Positions 1 to 7,011 of a stretch of DNA of 63,550 nucleotides are shown piece after piece. The stretch spans positions 1 to 63,550 of the forward strand of contig NZ_JAJEQG010000013.1 in assembly GCF_020687245.1 (NCBI RefSeq), written 5' to 3'. The position numbers and the translations under genes were made by a program. The first letter of the stretch is position 1, and each line of letters begins with the position of its first letter. This DNA is from Faecalibacterium longum CLA-AA-H243 (lineage in GTDB: Bacteria > Bacillota > Clostridia > Oscillospirales > Ruminococcaceae). Under the pieces are notes generated by a model, which searched no databases, had not been told where the DNA came from, and saw nothing but the letters and a program-made list of their open reading frames with translations.

Positions 1-100
1 CCAGCGGCGGAAACAGGGAGTCGCTGTTGGGGCCGCGGCCAGCAGGATGCGAGGCCCGCACCAAGGGCCGAAGCAGACGCTGGGAGCCGCAACCCGGGCA

Positions 101-130
101 GTGGCACGCCGCAGGCGTGACGGAGAGGTT
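101..130. repeat. Fragment of the dispersed palindromic repeat
   Basis: These 30 bases match the right end of the full repeat copy at 59429-59561 (a GTGGCAC start, a small inverted repeat, then GTGACGGAGAGGTT). The rest of the element is not recognisable further left. It directly abuts the folD stop codon. Bases 1-100 hold no gene I can support; short open frames run off the window edge on the plus strand but carry no recognisable protein. Confidence 0.6.
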
Positions 131-131
131 A

Positions 132-983
132 TTATGATGCAGCTTTCGCTGCCGCCTCCACCACATGGCTCACGAGCACGGAAGTCGTCACGGTGCCGAC
201 GCCGCCGGGGACGGGAGTGATGGCCTCCACCACCGGCTCTGCCTCGCCAAAGCGGACGTCACCGCAGAGTTTGCCTTCCTCATTGACATGGATGCCCACA
301 TCCACGACGACCTGACCGGCCCGCAGATGCTCTGCGCCGATAAAGCCCATCTTGCCCATGGCCACCACCACAACATCGGCCTCACGGCAGACATCGGGCA
401 GGTTCTGGGTGCGGGAGTTGCAGAGGGTGACGGTGGCGTTTTCCCGGTCCAGCATCATGGCTGCGGGCTTGCCCACCACGAGGCTGCGTCCCACGACGAC
501 GGCCCGCTTGCCAGAGAGGGGAATGCTGTAGAATTTCAGGATCTCAAGACAGGCCTGCGCCGTGCAGGGCGGGTAGCCGACGGCAGTGTTGGTGAAGACG
601 CCGGCCAGCGAGCCGTCGGTGATGCCGTCAATGTCCTTTTCGGGCGAGAGCGCGGCGCGGATGGTCCTGTCATCAAACTGTTTGGGCAGGGGGCGGAAGA
701 GCAGACAGCCGTGGATGGCGGCGTCTGCGTTGATGCCGGCAATGACGCGCAGCAACTCTTCCTGCGAAGCGTCGGCGGGCAGAAGGAACTGCTTCACCTC
801 GACGCCCACTTTTGCACAGCGGGCCATGACGCCTTTCTCGTAGGAGAGGTCATCGGGGCGTTCGCCCACCCGGACGACGGCCAGCGTGGGGACAACGCCC
901 TTTTCCCGCAGTGCGGCGCAGCGGGCGGCATTTGCTTCGTTCATGGCGGCCACGACGGGCGCACCCTTCAAAATGGTAGACAT
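132..983 (-). CDS. folD: FolD-like methylene-THF dehydrogenase
   Basis: Cytosolic enzyme of the folate one-carbon pathway: NADP-dependent oxidation of 5,10-methylene-THF and, in classical FolD, hydrolysis of methenyl-THF. It is 283 residues, the usual FolD length. Visible motifs are KDIDGIT (116-122), the nucleotide-binding VVGRSLVVGKP, and PVPGGVGTVTT near the C-terminus. The start at 983 follows an AAAGGG ribosome site; an upstream in-frame ATG lacks one. Odd: in the motif that normally reads YxxxK the sequence is Y48-E-K-G-V52, so the catalytic lysine position holds valine, and the QLPLP glutamine is replaced by Phe (F96, in FRPLP). The neighbouring fchA may therefore supply the cyclohydrolase step. 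It is last in the operon fau-fchA-folD, 20 bases after fchA. Confidence 0.9.
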   Translation of the reverse strand: MSTILKGAPVVAAMNEANAARCAALREKGVVPTLAVVRVGERPDDLSYEKGVMARCAKVGVEVKQFLLPADASQEELLRVIAGINADAAIHGCLLFRPLPKQFDDRTIRAALSPEKDIDGITDGSLAGVFTNTAVGYPPCTAQACLEILKFYSIPLSGKRAVVVGRSLVVGKPAAMMLDRENATVTLCNSRTQNLPDVCREADVVVVAMGKMGFIGAEHLRAGQVVVDVGIHVNEEGKLCGDVRFGEAEPVVEAITPVPGGVGTVTTSVLVSHVVEAAAKAAS

Positions 984-1003
984 ATACGTTCCCTTTCTAT
1001 GCA

Positions 1004-1636
1004 TCAGGCCCGCAGGCGGCTTGCTACGGACTGGTAGACTTCGTCGGCCAGCGGCACATATTCCGCCAGCATCCGGGCCGCTTTTTCGTCCAGCGCGGCG
1101 GCATGGGCGCGGTCAGTCATGAGCTTTGTGTTGATGGCGACATTCAGAGCCGACGCCTGAAGTGCGGCCTTGCAGAACAGCGCCGCACAGCCTGCGTCTG
1201 AGACAGCCAGCACGCTGCCCTTTTCGGCGTAATCGGCCGCAAGACGGATGCCCTCACAGCAGGCATCCATGATGTCCAGCGGCACGGCGCAGGCCCCGTC
1301 CAACGCCTCGGCCAGCACAGCGGCCTTGCGGGCCTGCTGTTCAGGCGTCTCTCTGGGCAGGCCGTAGGCCGCCGCCAGAGGCGTGAATGCGTCGGCGTCA
1401 GCCTGCACGAGGGCTTCCAGCCGTTTGCGCAGTGTTTCAGCACGGGCATTCAGCGCCAGGATCTCTTTTTCCACGGCGGAGTATTTCTTTTTGCCGGTGG
1501 TGAGATTCCCCACCATATTGCCCAGCGCGACGCCTGCCGCGCCCACGAGGGCCGCTGCGCCGCCGCCGCCCGGGGCGGGGGCTTTGCTGGCAAGCCGGCT
1601 CAGAAAGTCCTCACAGCTCAGTTGTGTCAAATCCAA
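1004..1636 (-). CDS. fchA: Cyclodeaminase/methenyl-THF cyclohydrolase family protein (FchA-like)
   Basis: A 210-residue helical protein of the formiminotransferase-cyclodeaminase C-terminal family, the size of stand-alone FchA cyclohydrolase. The N-terminus carries the conserved LSCEDFLSRLASKAPAPGGG stretch, and a GNMVGNLT segment follows, both typical of the family. Known members either release ammonia from formimino-THF or hydrolyse methenyl-THF to formyl-THF. No formiminotransferase gene is nearby while folD and fau are, so the cyclohydrolase role is favoured. Its start overlaps the end of fau by 26 bases, indicating translational coupling. Substrate assignment is by inference. Confidence 0.85.
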   Translation of the reverse strand: MDLTQLSCEDFLSRLASKAPAPGGGGAAALVGAAGVALGNMVGNLTTGKKKYSAVEKEILALNARAETLRKRLEALVQADADAFTPLAAAYGLPRETPEQQARKAAVLAEALDGACAVPLDIMDACCEGIRLAADYAEKGSVLAVSDAGCAALFCKAALQASALNVAINTKLMTDRAHAAALDEKAARMLAEYVPLADEVYQSVASRLRA

Positions 1637-2198
1637 AGTAAAGTCCTCCCTCTGTCACGAATCCGTCCAGTTTTTCGTCATAGGCGTCCACTGCCGCTTT
1701 ATCCACCCGCTGGGCCTCAAAGGCCACACCTATTTTCACAGCCCGGGTGCAGCGGGGGAGGTAGCGGTCATAATAGCCTTTCCCCATCCCCACCCGGTGG
1801 CAGACTGCATCAAAAGCCGTGCAGGGGACCAGCACGAGGTCGAGCTTGTCCGGTGGCAAAATTGCAGACCGGCTCAAAATGGGCGTGCGGATGCCGTAAG
1901 TACCCACTTCCCAGCCGTCCGGCCCCGGCACGGCGGCTGTCAGCGAAAAGCTCTCGCCGCAGACGGGGTAGGCCAGCGTTTTGCCCTGCCGGGCCGCTTC
2001 CACAGCCAGCGCCGAGAGATCGGCTTCACCGCCGAAGGCCGCATAAAGCAGGATGTTTTCTGCCTTTTTGAAGCAGTCCAGAGCCATGATGCGGGCGCAG
2101 AGAGCGGCGTTGGAATGGGTGCGCTCGGTGTCCGACAACGCCCGGCGGGCCGCAATGCCCGCTTTGCGCTGTGCGGCTTTTTGCTCCGTGATGGTCAT
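1611..2198 (-). CDS. fau: 5-formyltetrahydrofolate cyclo-ligase
   Basis: ATP-dependent conversion of 5-formyl-THF to 5,10-methenyl-THF, returning the storage or inhibitory folate to the active pool. The 195-residue length and the C-terminal GMGKGYYDRYL signature are diagnostic. The start at 2198 follows AAAGGAG at 9 bases; a longer frame upstream has no ribosome site and runs into the promoter. It is the first gene of the operon fau-fchA-folD, transcribed from the promoter at 2266-2294 and divergent from glyA. The product it makes, methenyl-THF, is the substrate of FchA. Confidence 0.93.
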   Translation of the reverse strand: MTITEQKAAQRKAGIAARRALSDTERTHSNAALCARIMALDCFKKAENILLYAAFGGEADLSALAVEAARQGKTLAYPVCGESFSLTAAVPGPDGWEVGTYGIRTPILSRSAILPPDKLDLVLVPCTAFDAVCHRVGMGKGYYDRYLPRCTRAVKIGVAFEAQRVDKAAVDAYDEKLDGFVTEGGLYFGFDTTEL

Positions 2199-2265
2199 GG
2201 CAATGCGCTCCTTTCTGCACCCGGTGGGCAAATCTGCACAAAAACCGGGACGGATTTTTGTTATA

Positions 2266-2294
2266 ATAATAAGCGCTGAGCGCAGAAAAAGCAA
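2266..2294 (-). promoter_or_regulatory. Promoter of fau-fchA-folD
   Basis: Minus-strand -35 TTGCTT (2289-2294), 17-base spacer and -10 TATTAT (2266-2271), about 70 bases before the fau start. Confidence 0.65.
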
Positions 2295-2345
2295 GGCTTT
2301 GGCAGGATGGGTGAAATATCTTCATTTAACCGAAAAGAAACGAAT

Positions 2346-2362
2346 CAAACCGTATCGGTTTG
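2346..2362. promoter_or_regulatory. 17-bp palindromic putative operator upstream of glyA
   Basis: Perfect inverted repeat CAAACCG-TAT-CGGTTTG. It lies 13 bases upstream of the glyA -35 box and about 50 bases from the fau promoter, between the two divergent transcripts. No T-run follows, so it is not a terminator. Binding protein unknown. Confidence 0.5.
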
Positions 2363-2374
2363 TGCGAAATGCTG

Positions 2375-2403
2375 TTGAAGAAATCCACGATGTCTGGTAT
2401 CAT
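2375..2403 (+). promoter_or_regulatory. Promoter of glyA
   Basis: TTGAAG (2375-2380), 17-base spacer, extended -10 TGGTATCAT with TATCAT at 2398-2403. It leaves a leader of about 65 bases before the glyA start. Confidence 0.75.
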
Positions 2404-2476
2404 GGAAACAGACGGGCCGGAATGAGCGGACGCCCGCGCGAACTGATTTTTTGCATCAGAGAGAGGGGTAAATAGT

Positions 2477-3730
2477 ATGTACAACGATATGATGGATACC
2501 ATCGGCCTCGTGGAAAAGGCCGACCCGGAGCTGGCTGCGGCTATGAACCGTGAGCTGACCCGCCAGCGGGAAAATATCGAGCTCATCGCCAGCGAGAACA
2601 TCGTCTCGCCCGCCGTCATGGCCGCCATGGGCAGCATCCTCACCAACAAGTACGCCGAGGGCCTGCCCGGCAAACGCTACTACGGCGGCTGTGCCTATGT
2701 GGATGAGGTGGAGAACATCGCCATCCAGCGCGCCTGCAAGCTGTTCGGCGCAAAGTACGCCAACGTCCAGCCCCACTCCGGCGCACAGGCCAATCTGGCC
2801 GTCTACTTCGCCCTGCTCGATCTGGGCGATACCGTTATGGGCATGGACCTGTCTCAGGGCGGTCATCTGACCCACGGCTCTCCGGTGAATATGTCCGGCA
2901 AGAACTATCACTTCGTATCCTACGGCGTCGGCGAAGATGGCCGCATCGACTATGCTGAGCTGGAAAAGCAGGTCAAAAAGGTCCGTCCCAAGATGATCGT
3001 GGCAGGCGCTTCGGCCTACCCCCGTGCCATCGACTTCGAAAAGCTGGCTGAGATCGCCCACGGATACGGGGCCTTCCTGATGGTGGATATGGCCCACATC
3101 GCGGGTCTCGTGGCCGGCGGGATGCACCAGAGCCCGGTGCCTTATGCCGACGTCGTGACCACCACCACCCACAAGACCCTGCGCGGCCCCCGCGGCGGCC
3201 TCATCCTGACCAATAATGCTGTGCTGGCCAAGCGCATCAACTCTGCCGTCTTCCCCGGCACCCAGGGCGGCCCGCTGGAGCACGTCATCGCGGCCAAGGC
3301 CGTCTGCTTTGGCGAGGCACTCAAGCCCGAGTTCAAGGACTACGCCCGCAAGATCGTGGAGAACGCACAGGCCATGGCCGCTGAACTGCAGGCTCGCGGT
3401 GTCAAGCTGGTGTCCGGCGGCACCGACAACCACCTGATGCTCCTCGACCTGCGGGACGAGGAATGCACCGGCAAGGAGCTGGAAGCCCGCCTCGACAGCG
3501 TCCACATCACCGCCAACAAGAACACCGTCCCCGGCGAGACCCGCAGCCCCTTCGTGACTTCCGGCGTCCGTCTGGGTACTCCGGCTGTCACCACCCGGGG
3601 CATGGGCGAGGCCGAGATGAAAGTCATTGCGGACTGCATCGCCGACTGCATCTGGCACTACGACGAGAAGAAGGACGACATCTCCGCCCGTGTGCTGGCC
3701 CTGACCAAGGCTTTCCCCCTGTACGAATAA
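2477..3730 (+). CDS. glyA: Serine hydroxymethyltransferase
   Basis: PLP enzyme that interconverts serine + THF and glycine + 5,10-methylene-THF, feeding FolD. The 417 residues show the full fold: [12 protein letters not shown] near residue 35, the GKRYYGG segment, and the PLP-lysine motif [14 protein letters not shown] around residue 230. The start follows GAGAGGGG at a normal distance. It is divergent from fau-fchA-folD across a 278-base region with both promoters and one palindrome, so the two units together form a one-carbon module. A terminator follows at 3820-3871. Family and function are secure. Confidence 0.97.
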   Translation: MYNDMMDTIGLVEKADPELAAAMNRELTRQRENIELIASENIVSPAVMAAMGSILTNKYAEGLPGKRYYGGCAYVDEVENIAIQRACKLFGAKYANVQPHSGAQANLAVYFALLDLGDTVMGMDLSQGGHLTHGSPVNMSGKNYHFVSYGVGEDGRIDYAELEKQVKKVRPKMIVAGASAYPRAIDFEKLAEIAHGYGAFLMVDMAHIAGLVAGGMHQSPVPYADVVTTTTHKTLRGPRGGLILTNNAVLAKRINSAVFPGTQGGPLEHVIAAKAVCFGEALKPEFKDYARKIVENAQAMAAELQARGVKLVSGGTDNHLMLLDLRDEECTGKELEARLDSVHITANKNTVPGETRSPFVTSGVRLGTPAVTTRGMGEAEMKVIADCIADCIWHYDEKKDDISARVLALTKAFPLYE

Positions 3731-3750
3731 TGGATTTTTGACGTGTCTAA

Positions 3751-3794
3751 GCCTCTCCCTCTGGAAGAGGTGTCACCGAAGGTGACGGAGAGGG
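3751..3794. repeat. Half-copy of the dispersed repeat (right-end arm)
   Basis: Resembles the right end of the full repeat: a CCTCTCC...GAAGAGG hairpin, then GTGTCACCGAAGGTGACGGA and GAGGG. The left part of the element is absent on this side; a matching left arm lies at 3892-3934 in an unusual swapped order. Confidence 0.6.
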
Positions 3795-3819
3795 CAAGCT
3801 CGGTTCCAAAGAATATCTG

Positions 3820-3871
3820 CACAGCGATAAGCATTAGCTTTTGTAAGAGTGATGCTGTCGCTGTGTTTTTT
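3820..3871 (+). terminator. Terminator after glyA
   Basis: Stem CACAGCGA / TCGCTGTG (3820-3827, 3858-3865), extended by a second pairing AGCATTA / TGATGCT inside it, then six T. Confidence 0.75.
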
Positions 3872-3891
3872 ATTTCTCTGCAGCGTCCCTG

Positions 3892-3934
3892 CCCTCTCAG
3901 GCGCTGCGCGCCAGCTCTCCCAAGGGGAGAGCCT
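3892..3934. repeat. Half-copy of the dispersed repeat (left-end arm)
   Basis: Matches the left end of the full copy at 59429: CCTCTCAG, a short GC hairpin, then the CTCTCC..GGGGAGAG hairpin and GCCT. Bases 3935-4076, up to the small peptide gene, hold only its leader. A weak TAGGAT -10 with an extended TG is possible near 4010, with no good -35. Confidence 0.6.
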
Positions 3935-4076
3935 GAAAAGGAAATCATTTCCTCAGCCGCAGGGTCTGACATGCTTTGCCTTTCGTATCTGGTAGGATGG
4001 AATAGAGGACAGGCCCCGAGGGCGCTGACTCTGAACGAGGGAAAAAACTTCTCATCAGCGGAAAGGAAAGAATACT

Positions 4077-4313
4077 ATGAGTAATTATCAGATGCGGATG
4101 CCCGCCCAGTATACATCCATCGGGGACGACGAAATGGTGCTGCTCTGCGGCGGCGAGACCACGGCATGGCAGACGTTCCAGGACATTGGCCGTGTGCTGA
4201 ACTATGTGGCGCGCATTTTCTCGGCGGGCAGCTCCATCGTCAACAATGTGGTCACCATCGTCAATTATTTCAATAAGCTCGAAGACCTGCTCCCGGTCAT
4301 CGGGGAAGTGTGA
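4077..4313 (+). CDS. Orphan double-glycine-leader peptide, MAM-type leader
   Basis: A 78-residue protein that I do not recognise as a named family. Its first 26 residues look like a peptidase-cleaved leader: MRMPAQYTSIGDDEMVLLCG ending in a Gly-Gly pair at 25-26. The leader follows the pattern M-x-M-P-A-(N/Q)-(F/Y)-(S/T) seen in the two MAM-like proteins at 59777 and 63086. The predicted core is 52 residues, without a signal peptide, rich in V/I/N and likely amphipathic helical (motif SIVNNVVTIVNYFNKLEDLL). A good site (GGAAAGGAAAG) precedes the ATG. No exporter or immunity gene is adjacent; a terminator follows immediately. Likely a PCAT substrate in trans. Bacteriocin, signal or host-acting factor are all possible. 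Confidence 0.75.
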   Translation: MSNYQMRMPAQYTSIGDDEMVLLCGGETTAWQTFQDIGRVLNYVARIFSAGSSIVNNVVTIVNYFNKLEDLLPVIGEV

Positions 4314-4335
4314 GGCGCGGACGCGATAAAAGAAA

Positions 4336-4368
4336 AGGGGCTGTTGCAGTGCAACAGCCTCTTTGTGT
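4336..4368 (+). terminator. Terminator after the orphan peptide gene
   Basis: Perfect stem GGCTGTTGC-AGT-GCAACAGCC (4339-4359) followed by TCTTTGTGTG. The following 80 bases up to luxS hold two small inverted repeats (4382-4391 with 4414-4423, and 4422-4438) without a clear role. Confidence 0.8.
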
Positions 4369-4452
4369 GTTATAGCTTATAGCAGTTTGCGTTTTTAATG
4401 CACAAGCAACATCCGCAAACTGCATATCGCAAATATGCCGTTTCGATAGGCA

Positions 4453-4923
4453 CTATTTTTGAAAATTGCGATAGTAGTGCAGCTTGTCAGCGGTCAGTGC
4501 CTCGAGCACGGGCAGCATGGCAGCAGCCTCAGCCTTTGCGGCGGGCAGGTCCATGTCGCGGTAGTTACCGCACTCCACCTCGCTTGCGCCGGGGACATCG
4601 CCCTCAAACGCAGCCATGAAGCGGAAGGACTCCACCGTCAGGCTCAGCGCCTCGGCGGGGGTCAGGCCCCGGGTCAGCAGGTAAAAGCCGGTGCGGCAGC
4701 CCATGGGGCCGACGTAAATGACGCCGTCCTTATACTGGCTGTTGCGGGCGTAGGTGGCGAAGAGGTGCTCCAGCGTGTGGGCCGAACCGGTGGAGAGATA
4801 ATCGCCGTGGTTTGGCTTCTTCATCCGGATGTCCCAGGTCAGAACATCGCCGTCCTGACGGCTCAGGTACATGCCGCGGTCGAGCTTGGTGTGGTCTACG
4901 CAGAAACTTGCAATGCGCTCCAT
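4453..4923 (-). CDS. luxS: S-ribosylhomocysteine lyase
   Basis: Cleaves S-ribosylhomocysteine to homocysteine and DPD, the precursor of autoinducer-2, in the activated methyl cycle. The 156 residues contain the metal-binding HTLEHLF (H49, E52, H53), the catalytic cysteine in MGCRTGF (C76) and the third metal ligand in ECGNY (C118). The start at 4923 has a GGGAGG site, 16 bases after the pyk stop, so luxS appears to be transcribed with pyruvate kinase. No nucleosidase gene (mtnN/pfs) is adjacent. Confidence 0.96.
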   Translation of the reverse strand: MERIASFCVDHTKLDRGMYLSRQDGDVLTWDIRMKKPNHGDYLSTGSAHTLEHLFATYARNSQYKDGVIYVGPMGCRTGFYLLTRGLTPAEALSLTVESFRFMAAFEGDVPGASEVECGNYRDMDLPAAKAEAAAMLPVLEALTADKLHYYRNFQK

Positions 4924-4939
4924 GCTGTGCCTCCCGAGA

Positions 4940-6694
4940 TCAGGCCTGCAGACGCTGGACGCTGCCGTGTGCGCAGTCCACAGCGACCATCAGACCGTCG
5001 CGGATGTGGGCGGTAGCGCCGACGGCACCCACGATGGTGGGCTTGAGCAGGGCCTTGCCGGCGATGGCGGCGTGGCTGTTCAGGCCGGCTTCCTCGACCA
5101 CCAGAGCGGCGGCGTCACGGACGTAGCTCAGCATCTCGTTGGAGGTGGAGGGGACGACCAGGACCATGCCAGGCTTGAACTTTGCACGGATCTCCTCGAT
5201 GGTGCGGCAGACGCAGGCCTTGCCGGTGGCGTTGGCCAGAGCAGCGCCCTCGGGGCCGACGCCGACGCCGGTAGCCAGGCAGTTGCCGATCATGTGGATC
5301 TTGATCATGTTTGTGGTGCCGGAGACGCCCACGGGGACGCCGGCAGTCACGACAGCCAGCTCACCGTCGTGCAGATAGCCGTGCTCTTTGGCCAGGGTGG
5401 TGGACTTCTCGATGAGCTCATCGGTGCTGGTGGCGAGGTCCATCATGAGCGGGGTGATGCCCCAGGAGATGGACAGCTGGCGCTGGACCTGCTCGTCCAT
5501 GACGCAGGCGATGATGGGCTGAGAGGGGCGGTACTTGCTCAGCAGGCGGGCAGTGTTGCCGGACTCGGACACGGTGACGATGGCAGAAGCGTTGACGTCC
5601 TTTGCGGTCAGGCAGGCAGCGTGTGCGGTAGCGTCGCTGACGCTGATCTGGCCGGCGGCATCGGTCAGGCGGTTGTCGCGGTAGTGGACCTCGTTCTCGG
5701 TGCGCTCTGCAATGGCGGACATGGTCTTGAGGGCCTCAACAGGGTATGCGCCCGCAGCGGTCTCGCCGGAGAGCATGATAGCGGAAGTGCCGTCGTAGAT
5801 GGCGTTTGCCACGTCGGAGATCTCGGCGCGGGTGGGGCGGGGGTTGACCATCATGCTGTCCAGCATCTGGGTAGCAGTGACGATGGGCTTGCCGAAGGAG
5901 AAGGAACGGTCGATGACGCTCTTCTGGATGCCGGGCAGCTCAGTGAAGTCGATCTCGACGCCCAGGTCGCCGCGGGCGACCATGACGGCGTCGGCAGCGG
6001 ACAGGATGCTGTCGATGTTATTGACGCCCTCGCGGTTCTCGATCTTGGCGATGATGCGGATGTTGGAGTCGTACTCGTTCAGCAGGTTGCGGATGTCGTA
6101 GACGTCCTGTGCGGTGCGCACGAAGGAAGCAGCGATGAAGTCGAAGCCCTGCTGGACACCGAAGATGATGTCATCGCGGTCGCGCTGGCTCAGGTAGGGC
6201 ATGGACAGGTGGACGCCGGGGACATTGACGCCCTTCTTGGTCTTGATCTTGCCGCTGTTGAGCACTTCGCAGACGATGTCGGTGTCCGTGACGCTCTTGA
6301 TGGCCAGCTTGATGAGGCCGTCGTCCAGCATGATGGTGCCGCCCTCGTGGACGTCCTGGGGCAGGTCCTTGTAGGTGATGGAGCAGATCTCCTTGGTGCC
6401 CTCCACCTCGCGGGTGGTCAGGGTGAAGGTCTGACCGGCTTCCAGCATCTCAACGCCGTTCTTGAACTCCTTCAGGCGGATCTCGGGGCCTTTGGTGTCC
6501 AGCAGGGCAGCAACGGGCTTGTTCAGCTCAGCGCGGATAGCCTTCAGCATGTCCAGACGGCCCTTGTGCTCCTCGTAGGAGCCGTGGGAAAAGTTGAAGC
6601 GGGCCACGTTCATGCCGTTGGCGACCAGCTCGCGCAGGACGCCGTCCTTATCGGTAGAAGGGCCAAGGGTGCAGATGATCTTCGTTTTTCTCAT
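4940..6694 (-). CDS. pyk: Pyruvate kinase with extra C-terminal PEP-utiliser domain
   Basis: Final glycolytic step, PEP + ADP to pyruvate + ATP. At 584 residues it is longer than the E. coli enzymes (~470-480) because it has the extra C-terminal phosphohistidine-like domain common in Firmicutes (LNSHAAIAGKALLKPTIVGA near residue 550). The N-terminal RKTKIICTLGPS and the catalytic KIENREGVNNIDSIL and VMVARGDLGVEI segments are intact. The start at 6694 follows AGAGGT. It is transcribed from the promoter at 6816-6844 and followed closely by luxS. Confidence 0.96.
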   Translation of the reverse strand: MRKTKIICTLGPSTDKDGVLRELVANGMNVARFNFSHGSYEEHKGRLDMLKAIRAELNKPVAALLDTKGPEIRLKEFKNGVEMLEAGQTFTLTTREVEGTKEICSITYKDLPQDVHEGGTIMLDDGLIKLAIKSVTDTDIVCEVLNSGKIKTKKGVNVPGVHLSMPYLSQRDRDDIIFGVQQGFDFIAASFVRTAQDVYDIRNLLNEYDSNIRIIAKIENREGVNNIDSILSAADAVMVARGDLGVEIDFTELPGIQKSVIDRSFSFGKPIVTATQMLDSMMVNPRPTRAEISDVANAIYDGTSAIMLSGETAAGAYPVEALKTMSAIAERTENEVHYRDNRLTDAAGQISVSDATAHAACLTAKDVNASAIVTVSESGNTARLLSKYRPSQPIIACVMDEQVQRQLSISWGITPLMMDLATSTDELIEKSTTLAKEHGYLHDGELAVVTAGVPVGVSGTTNMIKIHMIGNCLATGVGVGPEGAALANATGKACVCRTIEEIRAKFKPGMVLVVPSTSNEMLSYVRDAAALVVEEAGLNSHAAIAGKALLKPTIVGAVGATAHIRDGLMVAVDCAHGSVQRLQA

Positions 6695-6815
6695 AAATAT
6701 ACCTCTAACAGTCTCTTTTTTCCTCTATGATGGGCGCACAGGTGCCAGATATGCCCTGCGGCCGCTGGCCGGACATCGGCCCGGTCAGGGGTGTTTGAAA
6801 ACCTTACCATTCTAT

Positions 6816-6844
6816 ATTATAACCGCTTGTGTACAAGAGAGCAA
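6816..6844 (-). promoter_or_regulatory. Promoter of pyk-luxS
   Basis: Minus strand TTGCTC (6839-6844), 17 bases, TATAAT (6816-6821). The spacer contains a small inverted repeat CTTGT-GT-ACAAG. Confidence 0.75.
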
Positions 6845-6904
6845 GAAAAAATTCGGCAAAGAAAACCTTAAATTTTCGTGATAGATGCCGGAGAGATAAA
6901 ACGC

Positions 6905-6933
6905 TTGCGAAAAGTGCGTCCATCGCCTATAAT
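6905..6933 (+). promoter_or_regulatory. Promoter of deoB
   Basis: TTGCGA (6905-6910), 17 bases, TATAAT (6928-6933). Together with the pyk promoter this accounts for the 317-base gap between the divergent genes. Confidence 0.75.
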
Positions 6934-6949
6934 AGGGCTAAGCAAAAGT

Positions 6950-6980
6950 CTCACTTCTGCCCCGAAGGGACAGAGGTGAG
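6950..6980 (+). other. Stem-loop in the deoB leader
   Basis: Ten-base stem CTCACTTCTG / CAGAGGTGAG (one G-U) with an inner CCC-GAA-GGG, about 12 bases after the expected transcription start and 31 bases before the start codon. No T-run follows, so it is not a terminator; it may stabilise or regulate the leader. Confidence 0.5.
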
Positions 6981-7011
6981 CGCAAAATGATAGAAACGGA
7001 GTGAAAGCGTA

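Noticed and set aside
165-1037. Long plus-strand frame opposite folD
   Set aside because: It mirrors folD, has no ribosome site or family motif, and its His/Gly/Asp-rich composition is that of an antisense frame in GC-rich DNA.
2199-2476. Tetrahydrofolate riboswitch upstream of the folate genes
   Set aside because: Searched by eye for the known THF riboswitch core in both directions; only promoters and one palindrome were found.
4871-6730. 619-codon plus-strand frame opposite pyk
   Set aside because: Low-complexity Asp/Val/Gly-rich translation antisense to a clear pyruvate kinase.
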